From Alcanivorax quisquiliarum (GTDB lineage: Bacteria > Pseudomonadota > Gammaproteobacteria > Pseudomonadales > Alcanivoracaceae), in contig NZ_JALKII010000002.1 in assembly GCF_023051175.1 (NCBI RefSeq), forward strand, positions 124,001-188,000: DNA of 64,000 nt. The letters are read 5' to 3'. The position numbers were made by a program, and so were the translations under genes. Positions 52,955-61,527 of the stretch are shown here, one piece after another. The notes beneath the pieces were generated by a model. That model was not told the origin of the DNA. It saw nothing but the letters and a program-made list of their open reading frames with translations, and made no database searches. The first letter of the stretch is position 1; each line of letters starts with the position of its first letter.

Positions 52955-53323
52955 TCACCCTGCGGCGAGCAGCCGATTGACGGTGCTGATCAACACTGAT
53001 TCGTCCACCGGCTTGGTCAGATAATCCCTGGCGCCCTGGCGCTTGCCCCAGACGCGATCGGTTTCCTGATCCTTGGTGGTGACGATGACAATCGGGATAT
53101 CCGCCGTATCGGCACCCTTGGTCAGCTGCCGCGTGGCCTGAAAGCCGTTCAGGCCCGGCATCACCACATCCATCAGCACCAGATCGGGCCGCTCGGCACG
53201 CGCCACCGCGACCCCATCAGCGCCGTTTGCGGCCTCAAGCACCTCATGCCCGTGCTTTTCCAGAATCTCCCGGAACTTGTATGTCTCGGTGGGAGAGTCA
53301 TCCACGATCAGAATGCGTGCCAT
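52955..53323 (-). CDS. pilH: Response regulator PilH (CheY-like)
   Basis: A single-domain receiver of 122 residues, paired with PilG in control of pilus retraction and extension. The acidic pocket is ILIVDDSPTETYKF, the phospho-acceptor Asp lies in DLVLMDVVMPGLNGFQ, and the Thr and Lys are in IVIVTTKDQETD and DYLTKPVDES. The start ATG at 53323 follows CAAGAGG; earlier Met codons in frame lack a ribosome site. No output domain is present. Confidence 0.95.
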   Translation of the reverse strand: MARILIVDDSPTETYKFREILEKHGHEVLEAANGADGVAVARAERPDLVLMDVVMPGLNGFQATRQLTKGADTADIPIVIVTTKDQETDRVWGKRQGARDYLTKPVDESVLISTVNRLLAAG

Positions 53324-53363
53324 AATGTCCTCTTGCTGCGCTACCGGCTGCCTTGCGTGCCGG

Positions 53364-53747
53364 CTAGTTAGCCATATATTCGCGGATCGCGCCAAGCAGC
53401 TCTTCTTTGGAAAACGGCTTGGTCAGGTACTCGTCCGACCCCACGATGCGCCCCTTGGCCTTGTCGAACAGGCCATCCTTGCTGGAGAGCATGATAACCG
53501 GGGTATCCTTGAACGCGCTGTTGTTCTTGATCAAGGCGCAGGTCTGATAGCCATCCAGACGCGGCATCATGATATCGACAAAGATGATATTGGGTTTGGT
53601 GTCAGCGATCTTGGCCAGTGCGTCAAAGCCGTCGGTTGCCGTGATCACTGTGCAACCAGCCTTCTGCAACAGCGTTTCCGCGGTGCGACGGATCGTTTTC
53701 GAATCGTCGATCACCATTACCTTGAGATCCTGAAAATTATCAGTCAT
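53364..53747 (-). CDS. pilG: Response regulator PilG (CheY-like)
   Basis: A 127-residue single-domain receiver, first gene of the Pil-Chp operon. It has VMVIDDSKTIRRTAETLL, phospho-acceptor Asp in IIFVDIMMPRLDGYQTC, MLSSKDGLFDKAKG and DEYLTKPFSKEELLGA. These are PilG hallmarks, including the long DGLFDKAKG loop. It lies divergent from gshB, 233 bp away, the arrangement seen in Pseudomonas. Confidence 0.96.
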   Translation of the reverse strand: MTDNFQDLKVMVIDDSKTIRRTAETLLQKAGCTVITATDGFDALAKIADTKPNIIFVDIMMPRLDGYQTCALIKNNSAFKDTPVIMLSSKDGLFDKAKGRIVGSDEYLTKPFSKEELLGAIREYMAN

Positions 53748-53980
53748 GGAAACTGCCTTTAGCCGTAAACCGAGATGGAGGGCTTGAACAAGTTATTGTA
53801 TTTTTTTGCCTTTTATTTTGCAGACAGGCGGAGCTACCCACTTCTCCTTGCCTTGCGGAGGGTTTTAACACAGTTTCAACATTCAATCCATAAGGCCCCG
53901 CCAGCATTGAGAAAATGCTCTCATGGCGGAGCGGCCCCGGCATTGCTACCATGTGCCGGCCAGCCTGAGGGGAGCACCGC

Positions 53981-54934
53981 ATGTCTATCACTCTCGGGGT
54001 CGTCATGGATCCCATCTCGCACATCAAACCGTGGAAAGACAGCACCTTTTCCATGCTGCTGGAGGCGCAACGGCGGAACTGGTCGGTGCTATATATGGAG
54101 CCGGGCGATCTGTACGTGCGTGACGGGCGCACCTGGGGTGTCGCCCAGCCGCTGTCCGTGGTCGACCAGCTGGAAAACTGGTTCACCCTGGGCGAGGCCC
54201 GCAACCTCGATCTTGCCGATCTGGACATCGTGCTGATGCGCCAGGACCCCCCGTTCAACAATGAATACCTCTACGCCACTTACTTGCTGGAAAAAGCCGA
54301 GCGCGAAGGGGTGATGGTGGTCAACCGCCCCGGCGCCGTGCGCGACTGCAATGAAAAGCTGTTCGCCACCGAGTTTCCGCAATGCTGCGCGCCGACCTTG
54401 GTCACCAGTCGCGCCGATCTGTTGCGGCAATTCGTACAGGAATATGGTGACACCGTCATGAAGCCGCTGGATGGCATGGGCGGCAGCAATATTTTCCGGG
54501 TGCAGCGCGACAGCCCGAACATCTCCGTGGTCATCGAGGTGCTGACCCACGAGGGCAAGACCCCCATCATGGTGCAGCGCTATATTCCCGAGATCACCCG
54601 TGGCGACAAGCGCATCCTGATGATCAACGGCGAGCCCGTGCCCTATGCGCTGGCGCGTATTCCCCGCGAGGGCGAGCTGCGCGGCAATCTGGCTGCCGGC
54701 GGCACCGGCGAAGGCCGCGAGCTGACCGACCGCGACCGCTGGATCTGTGATCAGGTCGGCCCGACGCTGCGCCGCAAGGGGCTTTATTTCGTCGGCCTGG
54801 ATGTGATCGGCGACTACCTCACCGAAATCAACGTCACCAGCCCCACCTGCATCCGCGAGCTGGACAACATCTTCAATATCAATATCGCCGGGCAGCTGTT
54901 CGATACCTTGCTGGAGCTGAGAACCACCCGCTGA
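53981..54934 (+). CDS. gshB: Glutathione synthetase
   Basis: Joins gamma-glutamylcysteine and glycine with ATP to form glutathione. The 317-residue ATP-grasp enzyme starts GVVMDPISHIKPWKDSTFSM, has VLMRQDPPFNNEY, KPLDGMGGSNIFR (glycine-rich loop), MVQRYIPEITRGDKRILMI and the metal-binding end VTSPTCIRELDNI. Length and motif order match E. coli GshB. It is divergent from the pil-chp cluster. Confidence 0.97.
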   Translation: MSITLGVVMDPISHIKPWKDSTFSMLLEAQRRNWSVLYMEPGDLYVRDGRTWGVAQPLSVVDQLENWFTLGEARNLDLADLDIVLMRQDPPFNNEYLYATYLLEKAEREGVMVVNRPGAVRDCNEKLFATEFPQCCAPTLVTSRADLLRQFVQEYGDTVMKPLDGMGGSNIFRVQRDSPNISVVIEVLTHEGKTPIMVQRYIPEITRGDKRILMINGEPVPYALARIPREGELRGNLAAGGTGEGRELTDRDRWICDQVGPTLRRKGLYFVGLDVIGDYLTEINVTSPTCIRELDNIFNINIAGQLFDTLLELRTTR

Positions 54935-55088
54935 GCCAACGCCACACTGCCGCGCAGGGCGCACGCGAGACCCTGAAAATGCGACGCCGGGAATGGACAA
55001 GCCCGCCGCCCGGCGGCAGACTCGCGGGCAAAACAATCCTGCCGCCGCTCAGGCTGGCGCATCAGGCTGTGACGGAACGACCCATTTC

Positions 55089-55970
55089 ATGAGCCAGACC
55101 CAGAGCCCCGCTACCGCGGCTGATCGCTTGAGCTTTACGCTTTTTCTGGCGGTCGCCGTGCATGCCACGGTCATCTTTGGCCTGGGCTTTGCGGCCAGGC
55201 CACCGGCGCAGCCCGCCCCCACACTGGAAGTCACCATCGCCAGCCACCGCGCCGAGCGGCCAGTGGACGATGCGGATTTTCTTGCCCAGGCCGATCAGGA
55301 AGGCTCCGGCGATCTGGCCGATCGCGCCGAGCTGACCACAACCGAGCTGGCGGATTTTGCCGACAGCAAGATCGAGCACGTGCAGCTCCAGGCGCCCAGC
55401 GTTACCGAGCAACGCCCTTACCAGCCCCAACGGCTGGTACTGACCACGCAGGGCGAATCCGAGCAAAAGGCCAACACCCGCAAGCCACAGGATGAAACCC
55501 CTTCACAGCCGCTGCCGGTGGCCGCCACGGATTCGCTTGCCGCGCTGAGCCAGGAAATTGCCAGCCTGCAAGCCCGGCTTGATACCCAGCGTCAGGCCTA
55601 TGCGCGCCGGCCCCGCGTTCATCGGCTCACGTCCGTCTCAGCGCGGGCACATTACGAAGCCGCCTATATCGACGCGTTCCGGCGCGAGGTGGAAGCGCTG
55701 GGCACGCGGCATTTCCCGCGCCGCGCCCTCACCGAGCAGAAATTCGGCAACGTGCGCCTGATGGTGGCGCTGCGCGCCGACGGCAGCCTGCACGACATCG
55801 AAGTGCTGCAATCCTCCGGCCACAGCTTTCTCGATCAGGCAGCCATGCAAAGTGTACGCCTTGCGGCACCGTTCGCGCCTTTCACCGCAGAAATGCGCGA
55901 AAAAGCCGACATTCTGGAAATCATCCGCACCTGGCGCTTTGATCCGCAGCAGATCGTCTCCAGCCACTGA
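55089..55970 (+). CDS. tonB: TonB-family energy transducer
   Basis: Spans the periplasm and transmits energy from the inner membrane to outer-membrane transporters. The 293-residue protein has one N-terminal membrane helix (FTLFLAVAVHATVIFGLGF, containing the conserved His), a long linker with weak coiled-coil character (LAALSQEIASLQARLDTQ) and the C-terminal TonB domain RALTEQKFGNVRLMVALRADGSL... GHSFLDQAA... ending in TWRFDPQQIV. No exbB/exbD genes are near, so it may have a dedicated role, as the gshB-linked tonB (tonB3) of Pseudomonas does in pili function. The start at 55089 gives a normal cytoplasmic N-terminus. Confidence 0.88.
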   Translation: MSQTQSPATAADRLSFTLFLAVAVHATVIFGLGFAARPPAQPAPTLEVTIASHRAERPVDDADFLAQADQEGSGDLADRAELTTTELADFADSKIEHVQLQAPSVTEQRPYQPQRLVLTTQGESEQKANTRKPQDETPSQPLPVAATDSLAALSQEIASLQARLDTQRQAYARRPRVHRLTSVSARAHYEAAYIDAFRREVEALGTRHFPRRALTEQKFGNVRLMVALRADGSLHDIEVLQSSGHSFLDQAAMQSVRLAAPFAPFTAEMREKADILEIIRTWRFDPQQIVSSH

Positions 55971-56011
55971 GGCGGCTTGCACCCCTGGCGGCCGCACCCG
56001 ATACTGCCTGC

Positions 56012-56581
56012 ATGGACTCTACAAGCCTCGCCCGCCAGTTACTGATCGCCATGCCGCAGCTCGATGACCCCGGCTTCGGGCAGACCATCACCTATATGGT
56101 CGAGCACGACGCGGAAGGCGCCATGGGCCTGACGCTGAACCGGCCCCGGCCAGACATCACCCTCGCCCGCGTGTTCGAAAGCATGGATATCACCCCACGC
56201 GTTACCGTGGACGAAACCCGGCACCCGGTTGCCGCCGGCGGACCGGTCGATCCCGCCACCGGCTTTATCCTGCACCCGCCCTGCGAACAGATGTGGCAAT
56301 CCACCGTGGTGTTGCAGCCCGGCCTGTGGCTGACCACTTCCCGTGATGTGCTGGAAGCCATCGCCTGCGGCACCGGCCCGTCGCAATCGCTGATCGCGCT
56401 GGGTTATGCCGGCTGGGAAGCGGGCCAACTGGAGCAGGAGCTGGCCGACAACGCCTGGCTCACGGCACCGGCAGAGCCGGAAATGGTGTTCGAGGTGCCC
56501 TTTGCCGAGCGCTGGCATGCCGCCGCCCGCCAGCTGGGCGTGGACTTGCATCTGCTCTCCACCCAGGCCGGGCACGGCTGA
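56012..56581 (+). CDS. algH: UPF0301 protein AlgH (YqgE)
   Basis: A 189-residue protein of the UPF0301 family, called AlgH in Pseudomonas for a link to alginate control; its molecular function is unresolved. Family motifs visible are LLIAMPQLDDPGFGQTITYM near the start, GAMGLTLNRP, VAAGGPVDPATGFILH and ALGYAGWEAGQLEQEL. It precedes ruvX, a widely conserved gene pair. Confidence 0.93.
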   Translation: MDSTSLARQLLIAMPQLDDPGFGQTITYMVEHDAEGAMGLTLNRPRPDITLARVFESMDITPRVTVDETRHPVAAGGPVDPATGFILHPPCEQMWQSTVVLQPGLWLTTSRDVLEAIACGTGPSQSLIALGYAGWEAGQLEQELADNAWLTAPAEPEMVFEVPFAERWHAAARQLGVDLHLLSTQAGHG

Positions 56582-56600
56582 TGGCATTGGTCTTTTGTGG

Positions 56601-56654
56601 TTCGCGTTGTTCGCTTTGCCCACTTTGTCCGCTTTCTCCGCTTTGCCCGCTCGG
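56601..56654 (+). repeat. Six degenerate 9-bp tandem repeats before ruvX
   Basis: Units of the type TTCGCTTTG / CCCACTTTG / TCCGCTTTC / TCCGCTTTG follow each other without gaps between algH and ruvX, ending 9 bp before the ruvX start and including part of its ribosome site region. Confidence 0.7.
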
Positions 56655-56663
56655 GAGCCAGCC

Positions 56664-57083
56664 ATGACCACAACAGTGCTGGCGTTTGATTTCGGCACCC
56701 GCAAGATCGGCGCCGCCAGCGGCCAGTCGCTCACCGGCAGCGGCACGCCGCTGCCTGCCCTGCCGTGCCGCGACGGCATTCCGGACTGGCAGCAAGTGGC
56801 CGCGCTACTGGCCGAATGGCAGCCGACACTGCTGCTGGTGGGCCTGCCCCTGAACATGGACGGCACCGACAGCGAACTGGCCCAGCGGGCACGCCGCTTC
56901 GCCGGGCGCCTGCAAGGCCGCTTCGGCAAACCCGTGCAGCTGATCGACGAGCGCCTTTCCACTCGCGAAGCCCGCGAACGGCTGGGCGACGGCTACCGGG
57001 GCGGCAGCGATCCGCGCGTGGACAGCATGGCCGCCGTTTTACTTATAGAATCGTTCTTCCGTGACGGCGCACCCGCGCCATAG
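56664..57083 (+). CDS. ruvX: Holliday junction resolvase-like RuvX (YqgF)
   Basis: A 139-residue RNase-H-fold nuclease. In E. coli YqgF takes part in pre-16S rRNA processing, and a role as Holliday junction resolvase has also been proposed. The catalytic Asp is in LAFDFGTRKIGAASG, followed by LLVGLPLNMDGTDSE, and the C-terminal acids are in LIDERLSTREARERL and DSMAAVLLIESF. The ATG at 56664 has CGGGAG upstream. pyrR follows after 21 bp. Confidence 0.94.
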   Translation: MTTTVLAFDFGTRKIGAASGQSLTGSGTPLPALPCRDGIPDWQQVAALLAEWQPTLLLVGLPLNMDGTDSELAQRARRFAGRLQGRFGKPVQLIDERLSTREARERLGDGYRGGSDPRVDSMAAVLLIESFFRDGAPAP

Positions 57084-57104
57084 AACCTGACAGGGAGCGC
57101 CCAG

Positions 57105-57620
57105 GTGAGCGACTTCAGTACCGAGCACATCCAGCAACTGCTAGAACGCATGGCCACCGACCTGCACGCCCACCTGGCGCGGCGCGGCATCGACGACTAT
57201 CTGCTGGTGGGCATCCACACCGGCGGCGCCTGGGTAGCCGAGGCACTGCAAGCACTGCTGCCGGGCGACACCCGCCTGGGCACCCTGGATATCAGCTTCT
57301 ATCGCGACGACTTTTCCCGGCGCGGCCTGCACCCCAACGTGAAGCCAACCACTCTGCCGTTTGATATTGATGCCACGCACGTGGTGCTGGTGGATGACGT
57401 GCTGATGAGCGGCCGCACCGTGCGCGCCGCGCTCAACGAATTATTCGACTATGGCCGCCCGGCCAGCGTCACATTGGCGGTATTGTTCGACATCGGCCAG
57501 CGCGAGCTGCCCTTTGCCGCCGACATTTGTGGCGAACACTTGGCACTGGCACCACAACAACGGGTAGAATTGCGCGGGCCCGCGCCCCTGGCCGCGGATA
57601 TCCTGACCCTGAAGGCCTGA
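57105..57620 (+). CDS. pyrR: PyrR, pyrimidine regulator / uracil phosphoribosyltransferase
   Basis: A 171-residue type I phosphoribosyltransferase. PyrR proteins regulate pyr genes and can make UMP from uracil; in Pseudomonas relatives the regulatory mode is less certain than in Bacillus. The PRPP loop is [20 protein letters not shown] (acidic VDDV...SGRT) near residue 95, with [17 protein letters not shown] before it. The start is a GTG at 57105, with GGGAG upstream. It is first in pyrR-pyrB-pyrC'. Confidence 0.93.
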   Translation: MSDFSTEHIQQLLERMATDLHAHLARRGIDDYLLVGIHTGGAWVAEALQALLPGDTRLGTLDISFYRDDFSRRGLHPNVKPTTLPFDIDATHVVLVDDVLMSGRTVRAALNELFDYGRPASVTLAVLFDIGQRELPFAADICGEHLALAPQQRVELRGPAPLAADILTLKA

Positions 57621-57621
57621 C

Positions 57622-58641
57622 ATGAGCGATCCGTCACCGGATAACCTACAGCTCACCGGCACCGGCCGGCTGCGCAACTTCATTGGCATCGAGGGCTTGC
57701 CCCGCCACATTCTCGAAGAAATTCTCGATACGGCCGCCTCCTTCGTGGACGTGGGCGACCGCGCCATCAAGAAAGTGCCGCTGCTGCGCGGCAAAACCGT
57801 GTTCAACCTGTTCTTCGAGCCCAGCACCCGCACTCGCACCACCTTCGAGCTGGCGGCCAAACGCCTCTCCGCCGACGTGCTGAACATGGATATCGCCCGC
57901 TCTTCCACCAGCAAAGGCGAATCGCTGATGGACATGCTGCGCAATCTGGAAGCGATGTCTGCCGATATGTTCATCGTGCGCCACGGGGATTCCGGTGCCG
58001 CCGACTACATTGCCCGGCACGCGACACCCGATGTCGCCATCATCAACGCCGGCGATGGCCGCCACGCACACCCGACCCAGGCGATGCTCGACATGTACAC
58101 CATCCGCCATTACAAGGGCGGGTTTGCCGGGCTCAAGGTCGCCATCATCGGCGATATCCTTCATTCCCGCGTGGCCCGCTCGCAGATCCGCGCCCTGACC
58201 CTGCTCGGCGCCGAAGAAGTGCGCGTGGTCGCCCCCAGAACCCTGCTGCCGGCCGATATCGAAAGCATGGGCGCGATCGTCTGCACACGCCTGGAAGACG
58301 GCCTGCGCGATGCCGACGTGGTGATCGCCCTGCGGCTGCAAAAAGAACGCATGGATTCCGCCCTGCTGCCCTCGGAAAGCGAGTTCTTCCGCCTTTACGG
58401 GCTCACCAGCGAGCGCCTGCTCGCCACGCACCCGGACGCCATCGTGATGCATCCCGGCCCCATCAATCGCGGTGTCGAAATCGCCTCCGAAGTGGCCGAC
58501 GGCGAACGCTCGGTCATTTTGCACCAGGTGACCTTCGGCATCGCCGTGCGCATGGCCGTGATGTCCATGTGCATGAGCGGCCGCGAAACCGAACGAGACG
58601 ACAGCCAGACCCAGGGACGCTCCAATGCAACCACACGCTGA
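57622..58641 (+). CDS. pyrB: Aspartate carbamoyltransferase, catalytic subunit
   Basis: Commits carbamoyl phosphate and aspartate to pyrimidine synthesis. The 339-residue protein has the carbamoyl-phosphate loop [15 protein letters not shown] near residue 62, [44 protein letters not shown] and [12 protein letters not shown]. The N-terminal extension beyond the E. coli chain and the partner pyrC' overlapping its 3' end by 17 bp are typical of the class A enzyme of Pseudomonas, a PyrB/PyrC' dodecamer. Confidence 0.97.
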   Translation: MSDPSPDNLQLTGTGRLRNFIGIEGLPRHILEEILDTAASFVDVGDRAIKKVPLLRGKTVFNLFFEPSTRTRTTFELAAKRLSADVLNMDIARSSTSKGESLMDMLRNLEAMSADMFIVRHGDSGAADYIARHATPDVAIINAGDGRHAHPTQAMLDMYTIRHYKGGFAGLKVAIIGDILHSRVARSQIRALTLLGAEEVRVVAPRTLLPADIESMGAIVCTRLEDGLRDADVVIALRLQKERMDSALLPSESEFFRLYGLTSERLLATHPDAIVMHPGPINRGVEIASEVADGERSVILHQVTFGIAVRMAVMSMCMSGRETERDDSQTQGRSNATTR

Positions 58642-59908
58642 CCTGCTGATCCGCAAGGCCCGAGTGATCGACCCGGCCACCGGCCGTGATGAAATCGCCG
58701 ACCTGCTGATCGAAGACGGCCGCCTCAGCCGCATCGGCGCCAGCCTGGACGCGCCCGGCGCAGAGTTGTTTGATGCCGAGGGCCTGTGGCTGATCCCCGG
58801 CCTCGTCGACACCTGCGTGCGCCTGCCGGAACCCGCTTCCGGCCGCACCGGCACTCTTGCCAGCGAAACCCGCGCCGCCGCTGCCGGCGGCATCACGCAC
58901 ATGGCGGCCCTGCCGGATACCGACCCGGTCGCCGACAACCCCGCCGTGGTACGGCTAATCCGCGAGCGCGCCATCAAGGCTGGCCTGGCACGGGTCATGC
59001 CCATCGCCGCCATGACCCAGGGCCTCGCCGGCAGCCAGCTTTCCGAAATGCAGACCCTGAAAGAAATGGGCTGCATTGCCGTCAGCAACGCCGGATATCC
59101 GGTGCAGGACACGCTGATCCTGAAACGCTGCCTGGAATACGCCGCCACCTTCAACCTGCTGGTGATCTTCCGCCCGCAGGATGCCGCGCTCAGTGCCGGT
59201 GGCTGCGCCCACGAAGGCCCGGTTTCCACACGTCTCGGCCTGCCAGGCATACCCGCCGTGGCCGAAACCATCGATATGGCGCGCATCCTGCTGCTGGTAG
59301 CCGAAACCGGTGTGCGCGCACACTTTCATCAGCTCAGCTGTGCCGACAGCGTGGCGCTGCTGCGCGACGCCCGCGCCCGCGGCCTGCCGGTAACCGCGGA
59401 TACCAGTATTCACCACCTGCTGCTGGATCAGCACGCCGTTGCCGGCTTCAACAGCCTGTGCCACATCAACCCGCCGCTGCGCCGCAGCGAAGACCGCGAC
59501 GCCCTGCTGGCAGCGGTGGCCGATGGCACCCTCGACGCCATCTGCTCCCAGCACACCCCGCTCGGCGCCTCGGCCAAGCTGGCACCATTCCCCGCCACCA
59601 GCGCCGGCATCTCCGGGCTGGATACCCTGCTCTCGCTGACACTGAAGCTGGTCGAAGACGGCCAACTGCCATTGATGCGCGCCCTGGATGCACTGACCCA
59701 GGCACCCGCACGCTGCCTCGGCGTGCCCGCCGGCAATCTCGAATACGGCCGCCTGGCGAGTTTATGTGTGGTGGATGGCGCGGCGCGGCGCGTGCCGGGC
59801 GAAGGCTGGCACTCCGCCGGCCGCAACTCCCCCTGGCTGGAAACAAGCCTGCCCGGTGCTGCACGGCTGACCGTGTGCGAAGGCAAAATCACCTGGCAGA
59901 GCGCCTGA
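58625..59908 (+). CDS. pyrC': Non-catalytic dihydroorotase-like subunit PyrC'
   Basis: A 427-residue protein with the dihydroorotase fold that has lost the active site and instead supports assembly of aspartate carbamoyltransferase. The HxH zinc motif expected after the first strand reads [10 protein letters not shown], the region expected to hold the HxED site reads FRPQDAAL, and the final catalytic Asp (DHAPH in active enzymes) is replaced by CSQHTPLGA. The remaining barrel is intact, with [17 protein letters not shown] and a typical amidohydrolase C-terminus. The gene overlaps pyrB by 17 bp. An active pyrC must lie elsewhere. Confidence 0.93.
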   Translation: MQPHADLLIRKARVIDPATGRDEIADLLIEDGRLSRIGASLDAPGAELFDAEGLWLIPGLVDTCVRLPEPASGRTGTLASETRAAAAGGITHMAALPDTDPVADNPAVVRLIRERAIKAGLARVMPIAAMTQGLAGSQLSEMQTLKEMGCIAVSNAGYPVQDTLILKRCLEYAATFNLLVIFRPQDAALSAGGCAHEGPVSTRLGLPGIPAVAETIDMARILLLVAETGVRAHFHQLSCADSVALLRDARARGLPVTADTSIHHLLLDQHAVAGFNSLCHINPPLRRSEDRDALLAAVADGTLDAICSQHTPLGASAKLAPFPATSAGISGLDTLLSLTLKLVEDGQLPLMRALDALTQAPARCLGVPAGNLEYGRLASLCVVDGAARRVPGEGWHSAGRNSPWLETSLPGAARLTVCEGKITWQSA

Positions 59909-59970
59909 GCGCTTTTTGCTCATATAGCGACTGACCGCCGGCCAGCTTACAAGGGGCTGGCGTGGTCGCT
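59900..59970 (+). terminator. Terminator region after pyrC'
   Basis: A short hairpin AGCGC-CTGA-GCGCT with five T overlaps the stop codon (59900-59915). It is followed by a nested hairpin, AGCGAC (59926-59931) with GTCGCT (59965-59970) outside and GCCAGC (59941-59946) with GCTGGC (59956-59961) inside. Together they likely end the pyr operon. Confidence 0.6.
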
Positions 59971-60064
59971 CTTTCCCGATAAAAGCCGCGCGCGCCCCTG
60001 CACCTCTTTTGGCTAGCATGGCACAAGCCATTAACCGGCGTTATCATCAGCTGATACCAACAGC

Positions 60065-60439
60065 ATGGATGCTGATGATGAAACGACCCTGGGCTGTTAG
60101 CGCTGCTGGATCTCCGTGGGCAGCCCTTTGTCGAAGAAGGTGGCTACTGGTACAAGATCGAAGCCTGGCGCGTAGCACCCTCGCCAGAACGGCCCCATGG
60201 CATTCGCTACAACCTGACTTTTCACACGATAAGTGGAATAACCGGATCTTCGGGTTTGATAACGCCCATGCCGTGGCAGCAAAAACGGCTGGGCAGTTCA
60301 GCTGCCGACGCCGGGAGGATGACCACAGGCACCTGACACCGCAGGACAAAGGAACACTCTACGAATTTTCTACAGCACAGCAGTTGCTTGCTGATTTTTC
60401 GACGAAATGAATCGCTTCATGCGGGAGGTCGAACAATGA
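60065..60439 (+). pseudogene. tumE: Frameshifted TumE-family toxin gene
   Basis: Read across three frames, this DNA encodes a TumE (DUF6516) toxin. MDADDETTL starts at 60065; after a shift near 60091, LLALLDLRGQPFVEEGG, YWYKIEAWRVAPSPERPHG and IRYNLTFH; after a shift in the CACAC at 60223-60227, DKWNNRIFGFDNAH and the DDHRHLTPQDKG region; after a shift in a T-run at 60395-60399, DEMNRFMREVEQ and a stop. DDHRHL and FGFDNAH are the family's conserved motifs. Repairing each shift takes one or two bases, and the repaired stop overlaps the tumA ATG (ATGA), as in intact pairs. A sequencing or assembly fault is the alternative, but three independent shifts make decay more likely. Confidence 0.8.
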
Positions 60440-60798
60440 AAACACTCAAGATCGGCGTCATGCCTCGTGAGCAATTCCAGCGCAGAGCATTGCTGATTGC
60501 CTCCGGCGCCCTCAAACCGACGAAAGATGAACCTAAGGTATGGTTCAACTCGATAAAATCCCTGAGCCAGGTGCTCAGCGAGCAAAACATGCTGCTGTTG
60601 AAATTGATCCACGAACACCAGCCAAAAACTCTGATGGAGCTGGCCGAGCTGAGCGGGCGGCACCGCGGCAACCTCAGCCGCACATTAAAGACCATGGAGC
60701 GCTACGGCATCGTCGAGCTACAGCGGCAGCAGCACACGATTCGGCCTATCGCCAAAGCGAGTCAGTTCAATATTTATTACGATATCAGCTGTGTTTGA
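60436..60798 (+). CDS. tumA: TumA-family antitoxin / HTH regulator
   Basis: An intact 120-residue partner of the broken toxin. The C-terminal half is a winged helix-turn-helix: QPKTLMELAELSGRHRGNLSRTLKTMERYGIVEL (MarR/ArsR-like order), so it likely binds its own promoter. The N-terminal part (IGVMPREQFQRRALLIASG) would contact the toxin. The ATG at 60436 overlaps the repaired toxin stop; GGAGG lies nine bases upstream. It may persist as an orphan regulator or as an anti-toxin against related elements. Confidence 0.75.
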   Translation: MKTLKIGVMPREQFQRRALLIASGALKPTKDEPKVWFNSIKSLSQVLSEQNMLLLKLIHEHQPKTLMELAELSGRHRGNLSRTLKTMERYGIVELQRQQHTIRPIAKASQFNIYYDISCV

Positions 60799-60923
60799 GC
60801 AGGAGCGCTCATAAAGTGGATTTTCCTGCCGATACCACGGCCTCACTGCACAACACACTGCATGCAGAATTAATTTCTACAAACTACTTTCCGCTAAACA
60901 TGTAATACCTGAAAATAGGAACA

Positions 60924-61313
60924 TTAACAGCTAAAAGGATTGCTATAAGAAGCAATAGAAGAGATTGCGTAGCCCTCGATTGAAAAGTATTGGCGCCCGG
61001 CCACGACGAGCGCCGCAATATAATTGTCTTCCTTCACATACAACATTTCTACTTCGTCTCCCTCTTTGTATAAATCCGCATACTTCTCGCAGGCCTCCTT
61101 GGAAATAATATTCCAGTACATATCTTCGTTGAGGTATAGCTTGAGCGTTCGAGTCTTTCCTATCGGCCCGACACACTCTGCTTTAGCCAACGCCCCATCT
61201 GCCTTTCCATACTCGCTACGCTTGATATGACCATACAACGTCAATACGAGAGAGAGCGCCAAGAGGTTGAACATCAGCGCAATCATAAACCGCTCTATCA
61301 AAGCTTTTTCCAT
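60924..61313 (-). CDS. Small membrane-anchored protein, unknown
   Basis: I do not recognise it. The 129-residue product has one N-terminal membrane helix (FMIALMFNLLALSLVLTLYG) followed by a soluble domain of about 95 residues with alternating strands: TRTLKLYLNEDMYWNI, GDEVEMLYVKEDNYIAALVV. The base composition is AT-richer than the core genes, as in the adjacent Rhs genes. Its position, third after the Rhs toxin on the same strand, is compatible with an extra immunity or orphan immunity gene, but this is only position. Confidence 0.6.
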   Translation of the reverse strand: MEKALIERFMIALMFNLLALSLVLTLYGHIKRSEYGKADGALAKAECVGPIGKTRTLKLYLNEDMYWNIISKEACEKYADLYKEGDEVEMLYVKEDNYIAALVVAGRQYFSIEGYAISSIASYSNPFSC

Positions 61314-61522
61314 AGGTTCAGGCTCTTTCTATCTCGCCTTTCCGGACGAGATCCTCTCTTCTGCCAAGGGCAGCGCCCCCATATCTTTCCGCACTTACCA
61401 GCTCCCTTCCGCAGCAATGCTGCCTTTACCCTTGCATTCAGTTTTTTGACCGCATAACTTTCTCTAAAGCGCAGCTATTTTCTCAGGTTCTCAGGTTCTC
61501 AGGTTCTCAGGTTCTCAGGTTC
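61314..61522. other. Gap between accessory genes
   Basis: About 210 bp with no supported gene; it ends in the 8-bp tandem repeat. Short reading frames here look random or are fragments of something decayed. Confidence 0.4.
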
Positions 61523-61527
61523 TCAGG
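61480..61527. repeat. TTCTCAGG, six tandem copies
   Basis: The 8-bp unit TTCTCAGG is repeated six times without a mismatch. Its right end overlaps the stop codon of the lipoprotein gene (stop at 61523-61525). Each unit read from the minus strand contains TGA. Perfect short repeats of non-multiple-of-3 length change copy number by slippage. Confidence 0.95.

Noticed and set aside
60009-60410. A 133-residue gene as an intact product
   Set aside because: Only its second half matches TumE. The first half is a different frame of the same broken toxin gene, so it is described as a pseudogene.
61480-61527. CRISPR array
   Set aside because: The repeat unit is 8 bp with no spacers; it is a simple tandem repeat.
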